From Carposina sasakii (lineage: Eukaryota > Arthropoda > Insecta > Lepidoptera > Carposinidae), in the NCBI GenBank assembly GCA_014607495.2, contig CP053154.1, forward strand, positions 13,950,001-14,014,000: DNA of 64,000 nucleotides, read 5' to 3'. Each line of letters starts with the position of its first letter. Position 1 is the stretch's first letter. The notes below the pieces were generated by a model, which saw only the letters and a program-made list of their open reading frames with translations, did not search any database and had not been told where the DNA came from. Positions 11,315 to 22,684 of this stretch are shown here, piece by piece. The position numbers and the translations under genes were made by a program.

Positions 11315-11452
11315 AACCGAACTTGTACATCTCAACTATACCCTCAAAATTGGTCAGAAGTGGCACGATGTGGTTCTATCGGCCTTTGGTGCTCTGCCTA
11401 CCCCGTAAGGGATAAAGGCGTGATTATATGTATGTATGTATTTATTAACAAC
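11315..11452 (+). repeat. TATG-tailed SINE-like repeat, just upstream of the TMTC exon
   Basis: ACCGAACTTGTACATCTCAA, AAAATTGGTCAGAAGTGGCA, CCTTGGTGCTCTGCC and GCGTGATTATATGTATGTAT end in TATG repeats about 20 bases before the splice acceptor. Confidence 0.65.
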
Positions 11453-11470
11453 TCTCTTTCTTCGTTCCAG

Positions 11471-11822
11471 GTAGTGCAGTGCAAATGTGCAGATGTAGAC
11501 ATGTGATAATAAAACCGAGAACTAGTCCGAAGATGAAGCGGCGCTCGCTCACCATGGTCCGGGAGGAGACTCAATCAAAGTGCACCAGCAGTAGCAGTGA
11601 CTTTGCCATCTATACCATGGTAACTGCCACTGCTGTGCTCAGTTATGTGAACAGTCTGAATGGTGAACTAGTGCATGATGACATCCCAGCCATAGTGACT
11701 AATGGTGATGTCACAGGATCTAATTCGCTGAAGCAGCTGTTCCTGGATGACTTCTGGGGAACGCCGATGGCAGATCCGAATAGTCATAAGTCGTATAGGC
11801 CGTTGACTACTCTGTCTTTTCG
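11471..11822 (+). CDS. N-terminal coding exon of a TMTC-family protein (transmembrane O-mannosyltransferase with TPR repeats)
   Basis: TMTC proteins are multi-pass ER membrane proteins that transfer O-linked mannose to cadherin-type domains; a C-terminal TPR array follows the membrane part in the full protein. This exon starts after a pyrimidine-rich acceptor ending TTCCAG (11470) and ends at a GTAAGT donor (11823-11828), splitting an Arg codon after two bases. The first in-frame ATG is at 11485; another, at 11533, opens MKRRSL and is equally possible. The translation gives a basic cytosolic N-terminus, a membrane segment around residues 40-58 (FAIYTMVTATAVLSYV), then a luminal loop with the acidic VHDD motif, DDFWGTPM and SHKSYRPLTTLSFR. 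HDD, DFWG and HKSYRPL are TMTC family hallmarks. The VHDD form reminds me of the TMTC1 branch, but paralogue assignment from one exon is uncertain. The TPR exons were not found. A 5' non-coding exon should lie upstream, since the exon begins at an acceptor. Confidence 0.85.
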
Positions 11823-11921
11823 GTAAGTCATAGTTTCTTATGAACACTTTCTTCTTTAATCATCAACTGGAATGTGACCGCAACCTCTGAGACCGCAATA
11901 GTTTAATGAATAAATAAGACG

Positions 11922-12162
11922 GCCGATTGGTGTAGTAGGTAGTGGCCCTGCCTGCAGCGCCATAGGTCCTGGGTTCGAATCCCGGTAGGTGCAAACATTG
12001 ATATGATGAATATTGATGTCCGAGTCATGGATGTTTCTATACTTATCTATGTATTTATATACCGTTGCTTAGTACCCACGACACAAGACCTTATGAATCT
12101 TAATGTGGGACTAAGTTAATGTGTTGTGAAGTGTGTGAATATTATTAAAAAAAAAAAGTATT
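11922..12162 (+). mobile_element. tRNA-derived SINE with A and B boxes and a poly(A) tail
   Basis: TGGTGTAGTAGGTAGTGG serves as the A box and GGGTTCGAATCCC as the B box of an internal polymerase III promoter. A tRNA-unrelated body follows (ACCGTTGCTTAGTACCCACG...GTGTTGTGAAGTGTG) and an A tract closes it at 12152-12162. It lies in the intron just after the TMTC exon, in the same orientation. Confidence 0.75.
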
Positions 12163-12222
12163 CCCACACTTCACAACACATCAACCTAGTCCCACACTGA
12201 GATATTGTGTCGTGGGTACTAA
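12163..12222 (-). mobile_element. inverted partial copy of the adjacent SINE 3' end
   Basis: ACACTTCACAACACATCAAC...GTCGTGGGTACT is the complement of the last part of the neighbouring SINE. The two tails meet at the A tract and form an inverted repeat of about 60-70 bases per arm. A further partial copy of the same tail lies at about 510-600 (minus). Confidence 0.65.
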
Positions 12223-12224
12223 TA

Positions 12225-14088
12225 ATCATCTGACAATTTTGATGGTTACGGATTTTTATACCTTCATATAAGACACGAAGTATATTAAAAAAAAACATAG
12301 CGGAGTCGGATATCAGAAGATCGTATTTCTATGGAACCAAATTATCTACATTTTATCTTTTGAAGAATAACACATATTACACTAAAAACATAATAAAATC
12401 TACATGACCTTTTTGGAATACCTAAAGAAAAAACATGAAAAACATATAATGAGAATTTCTGTCGATCAGATCGAAAAATAACATAACCCAAAGACAACAC
12501 CGGAGTAAAAATGCAAATTCTTTATCATAAAACAACATGGCTATTACATATAAAGACGTTTAAATGAATGCTCATAATGTTGAGTTATTTCACGCTGGGT
12601 TCTCCGTCAGTGAGTCACATAAATATCTCGTAGGGGCATATTATTAAAATATGCACGGGATACGGCGCGATATATCAACCTGAATCTCGTACGTTTAGCT
12701 TTGTTTATTTAACTACGCGTCACTTTTTAGGTAAATTGTAATGTTACTCTTTATTTTACTGCAGACTAACCCATAACTAAAGCACGATTGTTTCCAACGT
12801 GGAAGCGAGAAATCGATTTTCATAACTTAAGGTACTTGTGGTACCTAAAAGCATTAAGAGTAATTTTATCAATATATAGATAGTGGGTAGGAAAAGTCTA
12901 GATAGGTTTGGGTATCATTTTCATTTACATATGCCTCGTGTCTTTTAATTATTAAAAGTAGCCAATATCTCACCCTTCTCCCCCCTTTATCACAGTTTAC
13001 TTTTAAACTCTATAAAAGATTTCTTAGTATTTCGGTAGTACGAGTACCTACATAAGTCAATAACATGACTAAAAGTGAAATAAAGGTGACTGCGCATATT
13101 AAAACAATGTTATTCTAGTACGAAGGTAAAACGAAGATTAATTCTTGTTAGGTGCGCACATAAATTTTATTCTAGCTCAAGAGAAACGTCAACATATTTT
13201 CAGTCTTGAACATAAACGATCTTTCATTATGTAGTCGAGGAGGAGATTGTTGGCAATCCTACTTCATCAAGTACGAGCTCTAAACTTTCTTATGTAACGG
13301 CAAAATACGTGGATTATAATTCACTAATGTCCACCCACAGGCCAAACTCTCAAGGCTAGAAATTTTAAAATTTCACAGACATATTCCTCCCTCAAAATTG
13401 GTCAGAAGTGGCACCATGTGGTCCTATCGGCCCTTGGTGTTCTGCCTACCCCGTAAGAGATAAAGGCGTGATTATATGTATGTATGTATGTACGTATTCT
13501 TCATTTGCCGTAGATTAAGGAAGGATATATCAAAATTCAACTACCAAGGGAGTTAAAAAGAAGATAGTCCATGTGAACCAAGTCGCGAGCAACCAGCTAG
13601 TTAGCAATTGGTATAATAGAAAATGTAGGAATAATTAATGTTACCTCTTTGACTATAAAAGTCGTTTACTTTAGAGGCTAGTTCAAACATTTCACTATAT
13701 TTTATGTCAATCACGTCTATTTTTATTTTAAATGAAGAAATGATTTTCAAATGTATAAATATAGTCTGTTTATTTGCTATGTGAGTAATTTAAATCAATA
13801 ATGCTGCTTATAGAATCTGTTTGAACGTAGCGTTATTTGTGTTATTTGATTTTATGTAGTATTTGAAAATGTTAGAGTTCGTTTATGAAGATTTTTATTT
13901 TGTAAATAGGTTCCTTGTCTGGGTTAGCGGTCATAATGAAACTTCAACATTAGACCTTATTGTAATTTTTGTCATTTTTATCACCTTCTTGAAGAATTTG
14001 TGACACATCCATGATCATTAAAGAGTGAAGAAATAATTTAAATGTTATATTGATCTTACATACATACCGGTTACATTACATAGGTACC
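12225..14088. other. probable TMTC intron, no exon recognised
   Basis: Apart from the repeat at 13378-13497 nothing is recognisable. I looked for the next TMTC membrane exon and saw no match. Confidence 0.45.
13378..13497 (+). repeat. TATG-tailed SINE-like repeat
   Basis: TCAAAATTGGTCAGAAGTGG...GGCGTGATTATATGTATGTA; the 5' part is missing. Confidence 0.6.
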
Positions 14089-14090
14089 CG

Positions 14091-14182
14091 GTAGCTCAGT
14101 GGTAAGAGCGGCTGGCCCGGTGTGCATTGGTCATGGGTTCTATTCCCACTCGGGTGAAGAATTTTTTTCGTCTCTTTATTAA
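14091..14182 (+). mobile_element. tRNA-like SINE (short family, copy 1)
   Basis: ACCCGGTAGCTCAGTGG opens a tRNA-like head with a good A box; GGGTTCTATTCCC is the B box and CTCGGGT weakly pairs with the start. It continues with GAAGAATTTTTTTCG and CTTTATTAATAA, as does the copy at 32 kb. The acceptor stem pairs only in part and the anticodon arm is poor, so it is not a working tRNA gene. Confidence 0.55.
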
Positions 14183-14185
14183 TAA

Positions 14186-15165
14186 CTAGTGGACGCCCGC
14201 GACTCCGTCCGCGTGGACTACAGAAAAAAAAATGTCGAAATTATCCGGGATAAAAACATTTTCCCGGGATAAAAAGTAGCCTATATGTTAAGTGGGACCT
14301 GTCACAATATATTCCTGAAAACTGCACCGAAATCGGTTAAGCCGTTCCTGAGATTAGCGTGCACAAACGCACAGACAGTCCCTTCCCGTGGGAATTTCGG
14401 GAAATCAATTCTTAGTGCTTCCCTGCAGTCTCCGATTTTAGCTTCACATGTACAGCGGTTTTTGTAAAAAAATTGAATTCCCGTTAGTCCCCTTCCCGTG
14501 GGAATTTCGGGAAATTCGTTCTTAGCGCTCCCTCGCAGTCCCTAATGAACGTACAGGTCTAATTTCGAATTCATATGTATCGCGCTTGTCGTAAAAAAAT
14601 GAATTCCCGTTTGTCCCCTTCCCGTGGAAGTTTCGAGAAATCCGTTCCTAGTGCTTCCTCGGGGTCCCAAATAAACAAATATGCCCAACTTAAGATTCAT
14701 ATGTGTAACCGTTTTCATAAAAAATAATTAATTCCCGTTGGCCCCCTTCCCGTGGGAATTTCGGGAAATTCGTCCTTAGTGCTTACTTGCAGTCCCTAAT
14801 GAACATCTATGCCCAATTTCAGCTTAATATGTATAGCGGTTTTCGTAAAAATTATGAATTCCCGTTTGTCCCCTTCCCGTGGGAATTTCGGGAAATCCGT
14901 TTTTAGTCCTCCCTTGCTCTCCCCAATGAACATATATGCCCGATTTCAGCTTCATATGTATAGTGGTTTTCGTAAAAAATATAGAATTCCCGTTTGTCGC
15001 CTTCCCGTGGGAATATCGGGAAATTCTTATAGCCTATGTTCATCCAGGTCCTATAAGGATTCTAACGGTGAAAGAATTTTTAAAATCGGTCCAGTAGTTT
15101 TTGAGCCTATTCATTACAACCAAACAAACAAAGTTTTCCTCTTTATAATATTAGTGTAGATTTTA
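14186..15165 (+). mobile_element. ACTAGTGGACGCCCGCGAC-family repeat (RTE/SINE-like) expanded by an internal tandem array
   Basis: It begins CTAGTGGACGCCCGCGACTC, contains ATTATCCGGGATAAAAACAT and GAAATCGGTTAAGCCGTTCC, and ends TTTATAATATTAGTGTAG, the usual plan of this abundant lepidopteran family. Between these parts lies the array at 14381-15030. Confidence 0.65.
14381..15030 (+). repeat. six-copy tandem array, period about 127 bases
   Basis: The word CCTTCCCGTGG starts at 14381, 14491, 14617, 14745, 14872 and 15000, giving spacings of 110, 126, 128, 127 and 128. Each unit continues GAATTTCGGGAAAT, CAGTCCCTAATGAAC-like and GTATAGCGGTTTTCGTAAAA. Units differ by scattered substitutions. Open frames here are by-products. 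Confidence 0.85.
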
Positions 15166-15227
15166 TAATACATATAGGTATTTATCTAAGTACATACCTA
15201 TGTTGACTCTTACGACATGCACGGACG

Positions 15228-15465
15228 AAGATGCAGCTGATGTATTCTAGTGAAGCCCCGCATCAGCACAGGATAGTAAGAGTAAGTATTATGAATCGTC
15301 TAAGTAACTCGGCCATTCTCTCAGGTGATAAGAATCACTGATCATTTACATCAGCCGTCTCTGCTATGCTAAATGTAACTGTGATCTGTAATCTCCTTGG
15401 TGATCCTGTAGTTCTGGCTACTCCATTTCGGGAACAAACACATACGTGTATTTATACCTATGTAA
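15228..15465 (+). repeat. dispersed family ACTCGGGCATTCTCTCAGG, copy
   Basis: GCAGCTGATGTATTCTAGTG, TAACTCGGCCATTCTCTCAG, GATCCTGTAGTTCTGGCTAC and CCATTTCGGGAACAAACAC mark the family. About ten copies lie in the window; none codes for protein. Confidence 0.6.
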
Positions 15466-16756
15466 AGTTTTTTAGAACTTACTCATGACCTGAGTCCTCA
15501 GTGATCTTATTTTGAGACTAGGTTAATGTGTTAAGGGTATACTTTATGAATAGAATTTTGTTGAAAGAGAAAACTATTTCTGACAATTTAACCTACATTT
15601 TCACCAATCAACATAAATATAGCGTACCTTAGCCTCACACTAGAGTAATTATTTCCACTAATATTAATCCCTTAGGCGGTAAACCTTGGAAAATATACAT
15701 GTGCATGTAAATGTTTGTTACGCTTTGGCGGTAAAATTATATTCATGTAATAATTTAACACAGGAATACAATTTAACGTACACATCCGGCTTGTGCATTT
15801 GTTACGTCATGCTCGTAATATATTATTTTATATATTAAAATCGAGTACTCGATGAAAATGACAGCTCAGATGTTGGTGATTCTTAATTAATGATTCGTCC
15901 GTAAAATTTTATGATTGGCAGGTAAAGTGTAACAAAATCATTTTTTTTAACTAATGCTTTTAAAATTAAGATTTCCTTTACTCGTATCTGAGATCGGCAT
16001 CTATCTGTATAATACGCCTTTCACACGATATAATTTTAGTAGATTTCCGATCGCATTGTACAGTGTGGATTAAAAAATCTAACTGAAGAGCATTGTTTTG
16101 TATACCTTATACATGGACGATCAAATTTTTTTCTAACTAGATTGTACCTTATCGAATGACCTACCTTTTATCCATTAAAATAGATATGTAGTGTTGTTAC
16201 AAAAAAAATAATAGTTTTTTCTCAATCTATTTTGGTAACCACCGAAGTGATTATCCTCTTTGGTAGCGATTCACACGTTCCGTCGATCACATAGAGATGG
16301 GCTTGTAACCCGCATCGACTGTGATGTCGGATAATCGAGTACAGGCCGGAATAATTACTTCAATGTCAACTAGTTTTGCGTTTGATTGCGTAAGTAGTTA
16401 TTTGAATAATTAAACTAAGTTCTTTGTGCCTGTTTTCTACTTTATCAGGGTGAAAGATTGCAGTTTAAATAAATTTATGTTTTTTGAGTGTATGTCTGTG
16501 TGTATACTCTAGAGGTATCATTAGATTTTACTTGTCATGACAACAACACTGTGTCAAAATTTTAACGCAATCTTCATTAGGTTAAAATAACTTTATGGCG
16601 GCAAAGTTTATTTAAAGCTGTAAAATAAAAATCACTTAACTGCATCAATATTGTAAAGTGGCTCTCTGTGTTACGCAATCACGCATAAACTAGGTACCAA
16701 ACTGATATACCTAAGTATTGAAATTTAGTACCTACTGAGGTAATAGAGTCTACTAG

Positions 16757-17010
16757 TCATCATCAGTCTATTGCAGTCCACTGCTGGACCTAGGCCTCCC
16801 CCATGGCACGCCACAAGGCTGCCATGGGGGGTATTTGCCCATAATCACCACGCTGGGTAAGCGGGTTGGTGACCGCAGTTTGTATTTTGGACTATGTTGT
16901 CAACACGGGAGGCGCTGCTGCCCACCTCGCGGAAACCCTTAATCGCCTCGTACGATACCCACGGACAGAGATGGGGTGGTACGAATTCTACTCTGCCGGT
17001 ACCCTGCGGT
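16757..17010 (+). repeat. CATCATCAGCC family, most complete copy
   Basis: CATCATCAGTCTATTGCAGT, GGACCTAGGCCTCCCCCATG, GGTGACCGCAGTTTGTATTT, CAACACGGGAGGCGCTGCTG and GAATTCTACTCTGCCGG follow in order. No frame is conserved, so it is probably non-coding. Confidence 0.65.
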
Positions 17011-17689
17011 CTACTAGTAAATATACCTAAATATTCTTAACCTAAGTAGGTATAAAATTTGATTAAAATAATTCGGTAATTCATAATTTTTTTCTTTTTA
17101 GTATCGATCAAAAACTGAATTGTCGACAAAATAGTCTTGTAAAACATCGATTTACGAAACCACCCTCGATCCTACATGTAAATATAGCGTAAGCTCCGAA
17201 TTACGCTAGACCCGAAGCCTGTACCTGAGCCACTCGTAAATTATGATAGCGCGCCGCAGCGCCGCCTAGCGGACAATCTGCGGGATTTGCACTTTCACAA
17301 AATATACGAGAATCTTTTGTCAGTGGCGTTTTCGTTGATAAAATATATTTTTATTGAAAAATACTTGTATAATAAAAATAAAAGAGCATAATTTATTGAA
17401 ATCACTGCTGACACCTTAACGCGTGAAAAGAGTGTGTGTAATTTGCACCCTTTTGTCCAACTACTATAGGGTAATGGGCGTGCCTACTCGTATATGCGTG
17501 CGTGTATGTATGTAGGTAGGTATATTACTGATTGTAGTGGTCAATTTTCAGGAAAGAACCCTGTTCACCTGCTTAATACAGTCAACGTTCAAAAGTTTAT
17601 TAGCAATTCTACAAAACGATTGCTTCCATACTAGTTTTAATTACGATGATTTACTTGTGGGTACCTATTTTCTTTACAACGCAGGAGAT

Positions 17690-17925
17690 ATTATAGTGCA
17701 CAAGTGTGTGCGCAAACACAGATGCAGTCTCTATTCCTTTACTCTCATAGTCCGATGGGACGGAAAGCCGACACGACCGGAGAGAGATCAGGCGCAGGAC
17801 CAACCGTTCTACGTGCTTTCCGAGGCACGAGCTAAGTGACATTTTTGCAACATTAAAATCTGTACATGAAATAAGTTTATTGGTACAGGCCCGTTGACTG
17901 GGATCGAACTTACGCACACACTTTA
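17690..17925 (-). mobile_element. composite tRNA-derived SINE copy
   Basis: On the minus strand it reads CGTAAGTTCGATCCCAGTC (B box), a stretch like TTTCATGTACAGATTTTAAT, then CACTTAGCTCGTGCCTCGG through GTGCACTATAATATCTCCTG. It is the most complete uninterrupted copy in the window and defines the family's module order. The open frames covering it are not genes. Confidence 0.6.
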
Positions 17926-19095
17926 TCTATAGAAGCCCCCAGGAGAATGCTAAAACTGTCTACACATGCAACCCGAACAAATTTATGACTGAAGCTCTGA
18001 TATTTTTTGAATTACCCTCGAATGTCCAGCGGACAGTCTAATAAATTGTGATAACGTGTATGCTGATGCCGGTATGTCGCTCCCATTCGCACCAAACGAC
18101 GTTATCACAAAATGTGGACGAACGTGTTAACCGGGTTAAATGTATTCATATCTTTATTTATGCTCTCTTATGAGTGTGCAACGCTCTATAAGTTTCACGC
18201 TTCTATAATTACAATTATTATAAAAAACGAATCACTTAATTAGGTAATAAATGGTGTTAAGTCTTATGAAAGAATGGCTTGTACCGGTATCTATATGGGA
18301 AACCAAGACTACTTTGACTCGAGTAAGTGCTTAAGTTACTGATTTCCATTCTGTTCTTAAGAATTATTTTAGGGATAAAATCACTGGCAGTCGTTCTAGG
18401 CTACCCGGTTTATGGTAACAGAGTATTATGCAAAGCCGCCTTAAGTCACCGACCATAGAATATTGTGAAAAATGCAAGAATTGTAGTGTTAAATATTGAC
18501 AATTAGTTTTTTTATAAAATTATTAATAAAGAGAACCTCCTCCTTTTTTTGAAGTCGGTTAAAAATGGAAAAAAAATCCTTTTTTTATAAACAGGGTCGA
18601 AGTATAGCTATTTATTACTTTTAAAAAAAAGTATGGAGTTATTTCTGAAAAGAGATGTTTTTTTTAACGTCTTACAATCAAACGGCTAATCGGATCTACA
18701 TACAAAGATATCAGGATATTATTATTTCGGGAAGGATTTATAATTATTTTTAACCCTTTTGAATAAGTTTTAGATTTTTTTGATTTTTTTTCTCTCCCAG
18801 CATTCTCTTTAATCATAAGATTTTCTATATTTGTATTTTCCATATTAATATCAGAGAACAAAATGGAATAGAATGATATTATACAAGTCTAAAAATGGAC
18901 AATATGAGCATAGAAAAAGATAAAAATTCTATAGATACGTTATGTATTCACACTAGCCAACACATATTGTGAAGCGTGAGAACATAAGGTTGAAAACACT
19001 CTATTTATCCCTTATCGTAGACTTATGCCATGTATTCTGTGACTGTGTCCTGAATTAGTGGGATAATTTTGCTTCAATATAAATATGTATCTTTT
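17925..19095. other. no gene recognised
   Basis: AT-rich. CTCCTCCTTTTTTTGAAGTCGG-like words near 18536 recall a dispersed lepidopteran repeat end. Confidence 0.45.
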
Positions 19096-19097
19096 CT

Positions 19098-19332
19098 ATG
19101 CTGCTCTGGGAGTAAAAAAAACGTACAATACCACAGCTGCTTCTCTTCCCGGGCATACTGTACAAGTCAGTAGAGGGACAAGAGAGTCTTGGTGTTTCGT
19201 AGGCGATGGGCTGACCACCTGTCACTACTAACCGAACTTGTACATCTCAACTACATCCTCATTGGTCAGAAGTGGCATCATGTGGTTCTATCGGCCCTTG
19301 GTGCTCTGCCTGTAAGTATGTATAAATATGTA
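19098..19332 (+). repeat. TATG-tailed SINE-like repeat with long 5' part
   Basis: TATGCTGCTCTGGGAGTAAA, CTTCTCTTCCCGGGCATACT, GTAGGCGATGGGCTGACCAC and ACTTGTACATCTCAACTACA show the family extends well upstream of the shorter copies at 11.3 and 13.4 kb. Confidence 0.6.
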
Positions 19333-20048
19333 TAGAGAAATCAGTTCTTAGTTCAAATAACAATAATATTAGGTTATCGTATGTCTCGATAATCACGGGT
19401 TTGCCGAGTACTAAAATATCATCACAATAATATCCGTTACTTGTAGGAACGCACTTCAGATCCTTTATTCGCAGTAGTCCTGTTGATGATTTCATAATCG
19501 AATTACTGCAAAGGAACTAAACCCTTGATATCAAATTAGTTATTCCTGTTTCGCTGTAGTACGAGTACTATATATTTTATACTAGTTGTTTCCCGCGACT
19601 CATTCCGCATGCTCTACACCTACAGGTTCAATATGTAGCCTATGTCCTTCTCCGTATATGCTAACTACTAACTACTATGTATATGTATACAAAATTTAGA
19701 GAGTAAGATAGTTGAATAAATAAAGCACAAAGAAGTAGCAAAAAAAAAATACTTTTGCATTTATGATACTAGTTGGGATTGTCTAACTGTGGAACATATT
19801 ATATTACACATAAATTGTCGGTCATCTGACTTGCAACCGATAAATATGTGTAAAGCCTTATTTACACTTTTTGGATGACATCCAAACCAATACTGGACGA
19901 AAACGGCAAAAATTTCCCGAATTTCGGCAAAGAGGCGCTGTCAACTTTCCAGTGTTATATGTTATCTTTTGTTCAATATTGCTTGTTATGAGACAACCTT
20001 TATCGTAAAAATCTATTTTTATTATGAACCCCAGTATACCTCTACTTA

Positions 20049-20313
20049 TACAGGGTGTAACAAAAAGGGCATGTTAAGCCAAAAGCGATGTAAAAAGCCC
20101 ACTATAGAGAATCTATTTCCAAAATTTGAGATTTCAAATCACATGTTTATTTTTTCAAGATTGTATTAACATTCCTGAGTTGTTTAGGAACTCTCCATAC
20201 TATCTGAAAAAATAAACATGTGATTTCGAATCTGAAATTTTGTGCGCAAGTTCATTTTAGTGGGCTATTAACATAGCTTTTCGCTTAACATACCCCTTTT
20301 GTTATACTCTGTA
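20049..20313. mobile_element. mariner-like MITE with TA target duplication (copy 1)
   Basis: TACAGGGTGTAACAAAAAGG at the left and the complement of TACAGAGTATAACAAAAGGG at the right are inverted ends. Both sides carry TA outside the ends. The 265-base interior is itself largely palindromic (AATCACATGTTTATTTTT and AAAAATAAACATGTGATTT). Confidence 0.8.
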
Positions 20314-20580
20314 TAGGTACATTTTCCTCCGTTTTAAGACATAAGCTACAAAAAATCGTCATCACCTACTTTTTAGGAGTATTTGAAATACTCACTCGCA
20401 TTAAATAGGTGTAATATTTTAAGATAATAAGCACAGAACAGTATTTACTTCAAGGCATTTATTTATAAACAAAAGTTCAAGGCAACGTCAATTGTAGAAA
20501 ACCATATAAAACGATCTAATACAAATAAATCTTAATGTCTTGCATAATAAAGTTGTTAAGTAAGTAACGGCATATTTATA

Positions 20581-20765
20581 TACTAGTGGACGCCCGCGAC
20601 TCCGTCCGCGTGGACTACAGAAAAAACAAAATGTCAAAATTATAAAGTCTATATAATTTCAAACATGTTACTGAAAACCGTATCGAAATCTGTTCAGCCG
20701 TTTCTGAGATTAGCGTGTACAAACGCACAAACAAACACATAAACCGACAAACAAACTAAAATTCC
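20581..20765 (+). repeat. ACTAGTGGACGCCCGCGAC family copy
   Basis: TACTAGTGGACGCCCGCGAC, TGTTCAGCCGTTTCTGAGAT, GTGTACAAACGCACAAACAA; the CCCGGGATAA block is deleted. Confidence 0.65.
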
Positions 20766-21207
20766 AAAAATCATTCTTTTGGGTACTATTGTGTTCATAA
20801 AGGTCTCCTATAATATTTTTTCTCATATATCTTCCATATACAGACAGCGAACCCTTACATTTTTATTATATCTAAAAGATATTCGGTGATAGCCAGCCAT
20901 ATAGTACACAATGACTACCACATAAACGTACCTACCTATCAGTTTGTCTCAACCAGAACTCGAGGCTAAAAGCTTCGTTCAGCAGGGACTATTATTACCA
21001 GCTGTGCCAATGCCGTCCAATATAAATTAACCCAGTTCCATCAGACCTAATAAGCTAGATCAGTATAGGCTTGTTAGTGCATCGCGGCCTCTGGGACCAT
21101 AATGGTGTCTCTGTACTGTAGTCCGAATAGCATTGGATATTAGATCAAGAATCAGAGGGGACCAATCGGTCCATAATTAGTTATAGGTCGACTTACAATC
21201 CTATCTT

Positions 21208-21425
21208 ATGCTGATGCGGGGCTTCACTAGAATACATAGAGTAAACTGCATTTCCCTCGTGCCTGTCGTAAGGGTCGACTAAGGAACTCGGGCATTCTCT
21301 GAAACTTCTCAATGATTGTCCCCGCCTTGTTAGTCGTGGCTATGGTCTCTCATTTCTCTCATTTATGATCCAGCAGTTTTGCTACCCAATTTAGGGAACA
21401 CAGGCGTGCGTGTCTATAATATCTA
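21208..21425 (+). repeat. ACTCGGGCATTCTC family copy
   Basis: TGATGCGGGGCTTCACTAGA, GGAACTCGGGCATTCTCTGA, CCAATTTAGGGAACACAGGC. Confidence 0.6.
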
Positions 21426-21429
21426 CCAC

Positions 21430-22440
21430 AGTCGAAATTAAAGAAAATATAAGGAATGTTCTACATGGTGTAGAACTTTTTTCCCATTGTATTCCTTAGT
21501 AGTCCTTTGTTGTACCTACTGGTGGTCTCTCTTTGTGGTTGACGTAACTATAAAAACTATGACCATATGTATAGCAGTACAGAACAGCAATGTATTGCAA
21601 AAGACAAGGAAACAGTGTAAATCCTATATTCTGTATAAACAGCAATGTATGTTGTATGTAATCTGTGCTTATTCCCAATTGAACCACATTGTACCGAAGC
21701 GTTGGTGAGGGAGGGACAGGCGATTGATTGCAATCAAACGATTGAGTTATATCGCTCTGTCGGGCTTCGATATTATATTGTCCGAGTTAACACCGGCAAT
21801 GTGATGGTTCAGTGAAGCTCGGAGAGTATCGAATCTAGGCTGATGTTATGGTGCGTAGCAACCGAGCGATTGCGAACGAGCGAATGCGAATCGATTGTTT
21901 GTATACGTTCGTGTGTATCCCTCAATATCTGTCTACATGCGACTTATTTGTCCATACAAATATCTCAAAACAAAATGGCGGATTTATGATCAGCTGATAA
22001 TTCTATAGTGTCTAATAGGTGCGATACTATTAACACGCGACATTCATGTCTAATGTCTAATTCCTGCCTACTACTAGACATTATATCAAGAGCGCTGGCA
22101 GTTGATACCTGAGCAAGAATGCTGTTGATGTCAGCTGTTTTAATGACCGCCATTTTGTATAGAGATATGTAAGGATCCGGGCTAAGATTTTGGATCAACT
22201 AGAAAGCAAGCACTGCACTAAAACTTTCGTTCACTTCCAGCCGTGCATCGTGGTAGCTTTGCTCTGAATGGTAGCGCTGCATACAAAAAGTATTAGTTAC
22301 GAATTAAGGCAAGAGAACTATTCTATGAACCTGGCTCTCGACGAGCGAGCTTGTATAGATTATAAATATATACTACGGGCCATATGACCAAATCCCATTC
22401 GTTCATTTGCATTAGCGTTCGTTATTTGATTTTTTTCCCG
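21430..22440. other. no gene recognised
   Basis: Frames at 21487-21708 and 21965-22198 carry no motif. The region is somewhat less AT-rich, with GATTG/CGATTG words around 21722-21900. Confidence 0.4.
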
Positions 22441-22444
22441 CTTT

Positions 22445-22679
22445 AAGGCTCGAGCACACTGGATGCGTATGCATACATGTAAGCGTAGACGTACACGTAC
22501 CTCTGAGTTGTAATGTATGGAACTGTATAGGCACGGGTAGACCGGATGCGTATGCGAAGACGTAAGCGTAGAAGTCAAGCGGTGTGTCCTGTTTTATACA
22601 GTTCCATGCTTTACAACTCACCGGTACGTGCACGTCTGCGTTTATGTGCACGCACACGCATCCGGTCTGCTCGAGCCTT
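22445..22679. mobile_element. palindromic MITE (copy 1)
   Basis: AAGGCTCGAGCACACTGGAT at the left and the complement of AAGGCTCGAGCAGACCGGAT at the right are the inverted ends. The interior folds on itself through GGAACTGTATA/TATACAGTTCC and CGTACACGTACC/GGTACGTGCACG. The word GCGTATGCGAAGACGTAAGC recurs in both halves. Confidence 0.8.
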
Positions 22680-22684
22680 TAGGC

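Noticed and set aside
14091..14160. tRNA gene
   Set aside because: A and B boxes are good, but the acceptor stem pairs poorly, the anticodon arm is unclear, and the same tail follows a second shortened copy at 32 kb, so it is a SINE.
14381..15030. CRISPR-like array
   Set aside because: Units are 127 bases long and similar throughout, without short repeats and unique spacers, and the context is an animal genome.
14809..15159. 116-codon frame with internal repeats
   Set aside because: It reads through the 127-base tandem array and an ACTAGTGGACG-family repeat end, with no independent coding evidence.
22360..22657. minus-strand frames with repeated HTHPVC words
   Set aside because: They are translations of a palindromic MITE; the same words arise from its second copy at 27.7 kb.
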